NCBI GenBank assembly: GCA_947625195.1
Contig: CANQNK010000014.1
Location: 1 to 60,125 of the forward strand
Length of the DNA: 60,125 bases
From: an uncultured Clostridia bacterium
Lineage (GTDB): Bacteria > Bacillota > Clostridia > Oscillospirales > Ruminococcaceae
Reading direction: 5' to 3'
This document shows positions 53,782 through 60,125 of this stretch, piece after piece; positions within the stretch are counted from its first letter, which is position 1, and every line of letters begins with the position of its first letter. The position numbers were made by a program, and so were the translations under genes. The notes beneath the pieces were generated by a model. It was not told where the DNA came from. It ran no database searches and saw nothing but the letters and a program-made list of their open reading frames with translations.

Positions 53782-55854
53782 ATGAAAATGAAGAAGATTA
53801 TAGCTGCAGCAGCAGCTATGGCAATGTCGGTAACAGCGTTTACATCGATGATAAGCGCGTCGGCATTGGATGGAGCAGGTACGTATACCGGAAACGCGGC
53901 ATACATCGGAACATATTTTAAGTCCGATTATTACGGAAACACTGCGTTTAAGATCAGCTACAAGTACGATAAGTTCGATGAGGACGGTACGTATGAAGAT
54001 CCCGACACAGGAAAGACAGTGACTATTGATTATAATGACACTTTTCAGTTCCTTGTGTTTGACTCGCAGTGGCTCGGTTGGGACAAGACGTCTGTAGGAC
54101 CGAACGGAGTTAACGTTACTGAACCGGTACTTACGGCAGAGGATTTGAACACAACTGAGATTTATACGGCTACTGTACCGATTGCAGCGATTGAAAGCCA
54201 ACTTAGTACTGTAGACCCGGTACAGGGAATCAATCTTCAGCTCGGTGGAGTAGGAGACACAACTGTAACGCTTGAGTCGATCGAGTATGTACAGGGTGAA
54301 ATACCTGGTGAGGAAGTAACCATTGTCGGTGAATGGGAAAAGCTTCCTGATGGATCAGAAGAACCGGTCGGAGAAATGAAGGTTACAGAAGGCTCGGCAT
54401 ATGTAACGACAAATCAGTGGAACATTCAGGTATCACAGTTCTCAACAAGTGGTTTTGTAAATCCGACAGTCGATGTAACAGTAACGTATGATACGGCGCC
54501 GAATGAGTATATTCAGGCAGAGCTTTTGAATACCAGCTGGGAGCCGATTGTTGCAAACTGGCCATATGTAGATGTAACGGGAACATATACCTACACTACA
54601 GAGCTTCCCAGCGGCACAAATGCATTTATAGCTTGCTATGATCTGTGTACAGTCAAAGAGATTCACATTTATGACAACCACGAAGGCAAGGCGCTTAATG
54701 TTTCCGGTAAAACAGCAAGCGAAGTAAACACAGCACTCCAGCCATGTTTTGCTGTAGGTGGAGCACTTGAAGGTTTTGAAGTGGATGAAAGTGGTAATGT
54801 ACATGCAAGTGAAACAGCATGGGGCAATCCCGTACTCACAGAAGCGTTGTTCCAGACAGTAAAGGAAGCAGGCTTTAAGAGCGTAAGAATTCCTGTAAGC
54901 TATCTTGACATGATAGATGCTAATGGTAATATTGTTAAAGATAGACTTGACAGAGTTCAGAAAGTCGTAGATGATGCTCTTGATACAGGCTTATATGTAA
55001 TAATCAATATCCATAACGACGGCGGAGAAGGCGTACCTGGAAAATGGATTGATATAAGTCTTGATCATGAGAGTGACGCATTTGCTAAAGTTGTAGCAAA
55101 GTTCTCGACAGCATGGACGCAGATAGCAACCAGGTTTGAAAACTACAATGAAGCTCTTATCTTTGAAGGTATGAACGAAGTTATGATTTCAGGCAAGTAT
55201 TCATTGAATCAATTTACAGGCGATGAGCTTGAAAACGCATATGCAAATATTGTTGAACTTAATCAGGCATTTGTAGATGCAGTACGAGGAACTGGTGATG
55301 ACGCAAATGATGACCGTTGTCTGATAGTACCCGGGTACAATACAAATATTGATATAACAGCATATGGATTTGATGAAGGAATGTTCTATATGCCTACAGA
55401 TACTGTTGATGACAGACTTATCCTCTCTGTACATTACTATGATCCATATGATTTTACCTTAAATGAAAACGGAACAGCTACGTGGAACATTGATAGTAAT
55501 ACTGATGGTAAGCCCTATATGGTTTCACAGCTCAAAAAGATAGCAGAATACGGATATCCTGTATATGTTGGAGAATACTGTGCAATATTCAAAAATAACA
55601 TATCTGAAGTCGCAGAATATGTAGGTGCATTTAATGCAGCAATCACTGACGTTGTGGCAGAGACAGGAGTGAGCATCTCAGCGGCATACTGGGATAACGG
55701 TGTAATTGGCGATGATAACAAGGGTTCTGGTATAATTGACAGAAGGTTTAATATTGTAACTGCAACAGGAACAACTATCATTAATGCGATTTTTAATAAT
55801 ATTCCTCCGAAGTATGCACCTGTTTATCCAACGCCAACAGATGAACAGATATGA
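53782..55854 (+). CDS. Secreted GH5 endoglucanase with N-terminal beta-sandwich modules
   Basis: The 690-residue protein has a signal peptide (MKMKKIIAAAAAMAMSVTA, cleavage near SASA-LDG), two beta-rich, probably carbohydrate-binding modules (about 30-175 and 180-310) and a GH5 catalytic domain (about 320-675). GH5 landmarks are GFKSVRIPVSYL, VIINIHNDGG, the acid/base Glu466 in FEGMNEV, SVHYYDPYDF and the nucleophile Glu598 in VYVGEYC; they suit a cellulase/glucanase of subfamily 4 type. It ends in a Pro/Thr linker-like tail (YAPVYPTPTDEQI) with no dockerin. AAGGAGG precedes ATG 53782. Confidence 0.88.
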   Translation: MKMKKIIAAAAAMAMSVTAFTSMISASALDGAGTYTGNAAYIGTYFKSDYYGNTAFKISYKYDKFDEDGTYEDPDTGKTVTIDYNDTFQFLVFDSQWLGWDKTSVGPNGVNVTEPVLTAEDLNTTEIYTATVPIAAIESQLSTVDPVQGINLQLGGVGDTTVTLESIEYVQGEIPGEEVTIVGEWEKLPDGSEEPVGEMKVTEGSAYVTTNQWNIQVSQFSTSGFVNPTVDVTVTYDTAPNEYIQAELLNTSWEPIVANWPYVDVTGTYTYTTELPSGTNAFIACYDLCTVKEIHIYDNHEGKALNVSGKTASEVNTALQPCFAVGGALEGFEVDESGNVHASETAWGNPVLTEALFQTVKEAGFKSVRIPVSYLDMIDANGNIVKDRLDRVQKVVDDALDTGLYVIINIHNDGGEGVPGKWIDISLDHESDAFAKVVAKFSTAWTQIATRFENYNEALIFEGMNEVMISGKYSLNQFTGDELENAYANIVELNQAFVDAVRGTGDDANDDRCLIVPGYNTNIDITAYGFDEGMFYMPTDTVDDRLILSVHYYDPYDFTLNENGTATWNIDSNTDGKPYMVSQLKKIAEYGYPVYVGEYCAIFKNNISEVAEYVGAFNAAITDVVAETGVSISAAYWDNGVIGDDNKGSGIIDRRFNIVTATGTTIINAIFNNIPPKYAPVYPTPTDEQI

Positions 55855-58136
55855 AAAAATTTTTATCTGGTTTAACAGCAGCAGTCATATTATTGACTGC
55901 TGCTGCTATACCTGTTTTTGCGGAGTCCACATCTGCTTCCGGTAACTGCGGAGAAAACGCAACATGGTTTATTAATTCCGACGCAGTGTTGGTCGTATCA
56001 GGTAACGGAGCACCAGACACAAGCAAGCCGTGGCGGTTATTTGGAAACGATATACAAAAAGTAGTTGTTGAAGATGGTATTACAGAGCTATGCAACGGAC
56101 AATTTTCGTTTTGCAAGAATCTGACAGAAATATTTTTTTCGTCAACAGTTACAAACCTTGGATCCTGTATAGCAGGTGATATGGATAGTCTGACTGATAT
56201 ATGGCTTTATTCCGATAGCGTTAAAAATACTTTTTCTGGTAGTTCTAGCCTATATCCAAAATCGGGAAGCGGAACAAAGTGGCATGTGTATCAGGGCACA
56301 ATAACTGAAACCTCGTTAAGAGAGGGTCTTAAGCTCACGGACGAGGATTTTGAGTATATCACAAATGATCAGGCATTTCCTGAAATTGAAAACCGTGCGC
56401 CTGTCAACGTGCCAGAAGTGAATGAGACAAGCGGACCATGTGGATTACTGTCCTCATACTCTTGGGATGAGGAGACGAAAACTCTTACCTTTAAGGGAAG
56501 CGGCGGTATTACAATTACTGAATACTATCAGAAGTTTGCCGATAAGGCCGAAAATGTTGTAATGGATAATTCAAAAATCACAAGCATTTGCGATTTGGCG
56601 TTTGGGCGGAAGATATCAAATTCTAATGATGCGTTGTTTCCTAAGCTTAATAAAGTGACACTTCCAACAACGTTAGAAGTAATCGGAAAGTATGCTTTTT
56701 ATATGGCAAATATAACTACCATTAGTCTGCCAGAAGGCCTTGAAACAATTGACGAAGGAGCATTTAGCGGTACTTCATTATCAGGTAATTTAATTTTGCC
56801 GAGAACACTTAATACTATCGGTCAATCTGCATTCTCAAATACCAATATTACATTGGTTAATCTGAATGAGGGAATGACATTAGGTGGTAAGGCTTTTTCT
56901 AACTGTAATAATTTAAAAGAAGTAATTATACCAAAAGGCATATTTTATCTAATGACAGGCACATCTAATGCCGGACGCTCTAATGCTGCTTTTTCAGGAT
57001 GTGAGGGACTTAAAAAAGTAACAATATACGGTGGAGGTATAGTTGCTATAGCTTTTAGCAGTATAGAAAACGGACTAAGTCGAGAATTGTTTTTGAATTG
57101 CCCATCTCTAGAAGAGGTAATAATTAGAGCTGATGATATTGAATATGTAGAAGAAGCAACGCTTAAAGCAGATGGAACACAAAATGTCGGAACCTTTGAC
57201 ATTAAAAATGGCATAACATTCTATATCTATAAAAACAGCACTACAGAAAAAACACTGAGAAATGCAGGATATCTTACAGATTCAAATTCAAATGTTGTGT
57301 ATATTGCTAATATTTCTGCTTTAGAGAAAGCTGTAAAGTCGGCTGAGGATATGGACACCAGTCTTCACACAGATGAATCAGTCGGAAGTCTTGATAAAGC
57401 TGTTAAGGATGGAAAAGATTTAATATTAGATGAAAATGCAACACAAGATGATGTAGATAATGCAATAAAAGCTATTGAAGACGCAATTGCCGGTCTTACA
57501 CATAAGCCTGCAGACTACACGGCAGTAGATGAAGCAATAGCAAAAGTACCTGCTGATCTGAGCATTTACACAGACGAGACTGCGGCGGCGGTTACTGCGG
57601 CAGTTGAGGCAGTTGACAGGACAAAGAATATCACCGAGCAGGAGATAGTTGACGGATATGTAAAGGCAATAGAGGACGCCGTTGCGGGCCTTGAGTTAAA
57701 GCCTTTGGGTATGGTCAGTGGAACTATAACAGCACCGGGAGTTGACACTGAGATTACGGTTACTGTAACGAACACTGACGGTGAAGTAATAGCCGAAGCA
57801 ACAGCAACAGACGGCAAGTATACTGTTTCCGATCTTGAAGACGGAGAGTATGTAATAACCGTCACTTCAGAAAACTGTGCACCGAGAAGCTACGAGGCAA
57901 TAGTAGCAGACGGTGATGCAACGCTTGACGCAGAGATACATCTCTACGGAGACATAAACGGCGACGGAGAGATAACCACAGCTGACGCAGGAATGGCAAA
58001 TGCACATGCAAGAGGAGCAAAGATGCTGGAGGGTTACGACTTTGAAGTAGCCGAAGTAACTGGCGACGGTAAGGTAACAACCGCAGACTTTGGTGCAATA
58101 AATGCGCATGCTCAAAGCGTAAGAGCGTTGTGGTAA
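55851..58136 (+). CDS. Secreted BspA-like leucine-rich-repeat protein with C-terminal type I dockerin
   Basis: The 761-residue protein has a signal peptide (about 1-25), BspA/LRR_5 repeats (about 40-470: TTLEVIGKYAFYMANI, LPEGLETIDEGAFSG), two helical FIVAR-like repeats (about 490-620), a small beta-sandwich like carboxypeptidase regulatory domains (GMVSGTITAPGVDTEI) and a type I dockerin with two calcium loops, DINGDGEITTADAG and DVTGDGKVTTADFG. The dockerin should bind a cohesin scaffold or surface anchor. The start overlaps the GH5 stop by ATGA and lacks its own clear ribosome binding site, so translation is coupled. Confidence 0.88.
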   Translation: MKKFLSGLTAAVILLTAAAIPVFAESTSASGNCGENATWFINSDAVLVVSGNGAPDTSKPWRLFGNDIQKVVVEDGITELCNGQFSFCKNLTEIFFSSTVTNLGSCIAGDMDSLTDIWLYSDSVKNTFSGSSSLYPKSGSGTKWHVYQGTITETSLREGLKLTDEDFEYITNDQAFPEIENRAPVNVPEVNETSGPCGLLSSYSWDEETKTLTFKGSGGITITEYYQKFADKAENVVMDNSKITSICDLAFGRKISNSNDALFPKLNKVTLPTTLEVIGKYAFYMANITTISLPEGLETIDEGAFSGTSLSGNLILPRTLNTIGQSAFSNTNITLVNLNEGMTLGGKAFSNCNNLKEVIIPKGIFYLMTGTSNAGRSNAAFSGCEGLKKVTIYGGGIVAIAFSSIENGLSRELFLNCPSLEEVIIRADDIEYVEEATLKADGTQNVGTFDIKNGITFYIYKNSTTEKTLRNAGYLTDSNSNVVYIANISALEKAVKSAEDMDTSLHTDESVGSLDKAVKDGKDLILDENATQDDVDNAIKAIEDAIAGLTHKPADYTAVDEAIAKVPADLSIYTDETAAAVTAAVEAVDRTKNITEQEIVDGYVKAIEDAVAGLELKPLGMVSGTITAPGVDTEITVTVTNTDGEVIAEATATDGKYTVSDLEDGEYVITVTSENCAPRSYEAIVADGDATLDAEIHLYGDINGDGEITTADAGMANAHARGAKMLEGYDFEVAEVTGDGKVTTADFGAINAHAQSVRALW

Positions 58137-58899
58137 TCTGCAATTCTATTTAAAACATTAAAACAAAAAACAATGCAGGTGGATTTCTCTGCCTGTGTAG
58201 TTTCTTGTTATCTCAGATAATAAATCACTATACTATTTTACCCGTTAATTACTATAAAGAACTAATAAACGTATGTACTTTTTTTCTAATCTTCAAGTAT
58301 AGCATAATGCTCAAACTTGATAATAGTGTAGAGACATTAATTCGTGAACTTTAATTTTTATAAAAATAATTATGGTGTTTTAAAGATTATTTTTTGGGGA
58401 GGTACGATAATAAGGGAATAAAACAAATCAATAATAAATTATTTAGTTTATGGTAAAACGGTTTAACACCCGGTAAGATAAACGTTATGAAATATGAAGC
58501 TCATAAATATGCATTTAAAGTAATGTAAATATGATATTTGTGATGTTATAATACTTTGTTGCATTTTGCAGTTTTACGTACATTTTATTTTTTAACTTTA
58601 TCATAAGCAGGGTTCAGCTGTTTTCAATAAACGTTTTTTATAAGCATTATTAGCAAGACTACTTAATGCTAGGGTGAGTGGTTTTGCTAAATAATATATT
58701 GAATTAATATTAATATTGATGTGCTCGTTATAACTATGATATAATTTACTTTCTGTATATATATCTGTTAAAGTGATATAGTTAGAAATGTGAGTAGTCA
58801 AAAATAATGAATATTTTATAATATATTCTATATTCGACTTATGTTGATAATTTAATTATTTTAATTGTCTGTTGATCATATTGAGAGTTAATAGTATAT
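58137..58899. other. AT-rich region without recognised genes
   Basis: About 760 bases of very AT-rich DNA follow the dockerin gene. A weak hairpin (CAGG/CCTG near 58176-58194) could end its transcript. No frame with a ribosome binding site, RNA gene or repeat was recognised. Confidence 0.6.
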
Positions 58900-59156
58900 C
58901 TATATCTTCAAGATTGTTTGTCCTTCCACAGCTTTCTTCATAAGCTCAGGCAAAGACATACTCTCATCAAAAAATTCTGATGAAGTAATATTAAAATAAT
59001 TACATATAGCAAATAACTCGTTTGGTGGGGGAAGAGATTTCCCGGATGAGATATTATAAATATAGTCTCTGATGCGGCCCAAGTCGTATTATATTCGAAA
59101 ACAACTTTTTCCATACAAATCTGTGTATTCCTGTTGCGTACAGAATCTTCATTCAT
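58900..59156 (-). pseudogene. XRE-family regulator, frameshifted
   Basis: On the minus strand GGAGGCG precedes ATG 59156, and the frame reads MNEDSVRNRNTQICMEK through FEYN. The expected continuation (DLGRIRDYIYNISSGKSLPPPNEL, ICNYFNITSSEFFDE, LPELMKKAVEGQ) lies in another frame starting about 59084. Together they make a normal Cro/C1 helix-turn-helix protein of about 85 residues, so one base has probably been lost near 59080-59090. This may be a true pseudogene or a sequencing error. Confidence 0.7.
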
Positions 59157-59189
59157 TATTTTTCGCCTCCATGAATATTTTATACCACG

Positions 59190-59256
59190 AATATTCGACA
59201 ATATTCTATAAATATATGTCTAATTTAATTATTTCTTACTCGACAAGTCGAATATT
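59190..59256. promoter_or_regulatory. Inverted operator arms between XRE gene and LRR gene
   Basis: AATATTCGAC (59190-59199) recurs in reverse complement as GTCGAATATT (59247-59256), and the right half also contains the small palindrome CGACaaGTCG (59241-59250). They sit between the divergent regulator and LRR genes, so binding by the XRE protein is likely when intact. Confidence 0.5.
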
Positions 59257-59299
59257 ATATGTTATTGTGAGCGCAAAAATTATTTGTGGAGGGAGATTT

Positions 59300-60125
59300 A
59301 TGAAATCCAAAAGTTTTTTTAAGCGTATAACTGCATTAGCTACAAGCGCAGTAATGATTGCTTCGTGTGTAGCGCTTTCTTCTTTGTACGCGTCGGCAGA
59401 AGGTTCTTGGGATCTGGATATTGGTATTAAAGCTGAATTAAACTCAGATGGAGTTTTTACAGTTAGTGGCAAGGGAGCAATTCCTGACTATACTGGTGCT
59501 AGTGCCAGACCGTACAATAGCGAAATATCCAATGTAACTTCCGTAGTTATCGGTGACGGAATAACTGCTATTGGTAAAATGGCTATGGCTAACTTTAGAC
59601 AAGCCACTAAGATTGATGTTGCTGAAAGTGTAACAACTATTGGCCAGCAAGCATTTAGTGGCTGTAATAATAAAAGTTTAGAAATAGATATAAAGGGTGT
59701 AGTTACATCTGTTGGAAATTTAGCTTTCAATTTAGTGAACAATGCTGCCAGAATCTATGTTCATAACCAAACTGCATATGATGCCATTAATGCAGTTCTT
59801 ACAGGCCCTCAGAAAAGCAATGGCGTATTGGTTTTGCAAGGTGTTGATTTGACTCAAATTAAGGATGCATTGCAAGGGGTTATTAACGATACCAAAGCAA
59901 AATATCCTGAGTGGTACTATACTGAGGAATCATATAGTGATTTAAAAGAAAAAATAACTAAAGCTGAGGAAGTTATAAAAAATACTAATGCAACATCAGC
60001 TGATATTTCAAGTGCGCAACGTGCCTTAGAAAATAATCCTGGGTTGGGTCTTATCTCAAAACTCAACGCAGCAATAGACGCGGCACAGAAGTTGAATACA
60101 TCAGCCTACACAGCATCATCAGTAG
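59300..60125 (+). CDS. Secreted BspA-like LRR/FIVAR protein (partial, runs off the window)
   Basis: GGAGGGAG precedes ATG 59300. The first 275 residues stay open to the window end. There is a signal peptide (MKSKSFFKRITALATSAVM, cleavage near YASA-EG), a short LRR_5/BspA-like part (VVIGDGITAIGKMAM, VTTIGQQAFSGC) and then helical FIVAR-like sequence (EWYYTEESYSDLKEKI, LNAAIDAAQKLNTSAY). It resembles the 55851 protein and may also end in a dockerin outside the window. Confidence 0.85.
   Translation, partial: MKSKSFFKRITALATSAVMIASCVALSSLYASAEGSWDLDIGIKAELNSDGVFTVSGKGAIPDYTGASARPYNSEISNVTSVVIGDGITAIGKMAMANFRQATKIDVAESVTTIGQQAFSGCNNKSLEIDIKGVVTSVGNLAFNLVNNAARIYVHNQTAYDAINAVLTGPQKSNGVLVLQGVDLTQIKDALQGVINDTKAKYPEWYYTEESYSDLKEKITKAEEVIKNTNATSADISSAQRALENNPGLGLISKLNAAIDAAQKLNTSAYTASSV

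Noticed and set aside
58601-58801. Minus-strand 66-codon frame in the AT-rich gap
   Set aside because: No ribosome binding site, and low-complexity Asn/Tyr/Ile content typical of chance frames in AT-rich DNA.

Overview
This window looks like a chromosomal segment of an anaerobic, fibre-degrading Gram-positive clostridium of the Ruminococcus/Oscillospiraceae kind. The evidence is the clostridial dcw cluster with mraZ, strong GGAGG-type ribosome binding sites with many GTG/TTG starts, a MurE carrying the DNPR motif of the meso-diaminopimelate type, pyruvate phosphate dikinase, NADP-type glutamate dehydrogenase, a type I dockerin protein, a GH5 endoglucanase and BspA-like leucine-rich-repeat secreted proteins. 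Species cannot be fixed from the sequence alone.

Layout. Positions 1-3600 are a mixed accessory stretch: the tail of a hexapeptide acetyltransferase, a MmcQ/YjbR-type protein, a response-regulator pseudogene fused to an SH3 fragment, an AT-rich membrane-anchored YkgJ-type protein and tRNA-Ser. Positions 3700-9300 hold ppa, rmuC, an ECF transporter S component, a nucleotidyltransferase and membrane proteins. Around 9300-9770 lies a tandem duplication of the 3' end of tRNA-Ala that carries a structured repeat. valS and a hybrid sensor kinase follow. Positions 15287-29106 form the dcw division/peptidoglycan cluster (mraZ, rsmH, ftsL, ftsI/spoVD-type PBP, murE, murF, ftsW, murG, murA, ftsQ, ftsZ), without mraY, murD or ftsA. 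Positions 29172-34365 hold a fumarase beta subunit, a sigma factor, a zinc-ribbon protein and a tightly coupled run of HAD phosphatase, thioesterase, patatin and metallophosphoesterase. Positions 34381-48949 hold an XRE regulator with a palindromic operator, the threonine genes (ACT protein, hom, thrB), gdhA, a small XRE regulator divergent to a candidate sRNA, mfd, pth, glmU and ppdK.

The most striking region is 49264-53554. A gene for a tyrosine recombinase lies between two perfect 25-bp inverted repeats (49319-49343 and 50684-50708). Immediately outside the right repeat is a complete agr-type peptide quorum-sensing system: LytTR response regulator, AgrC-like sensor kinase, a 47-residue AgrD-like autoinducer precursor, and AgrB protease. 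A good promoter inside the invertible segment points out through the right repeat into the agr genes, so inversion should disconnect it. I read this as a phase-variable (recombinase-switched) quorum-sensing operon. It is followed by a GH5 endoglucanase translationally coupled to a dockerin/LRR protein, a frameshifted XRE regulator, and the start of another secreted LRR protein running off the window.

All functional calls come from reading motifs and context in the sequence; no database search or folding program was run.
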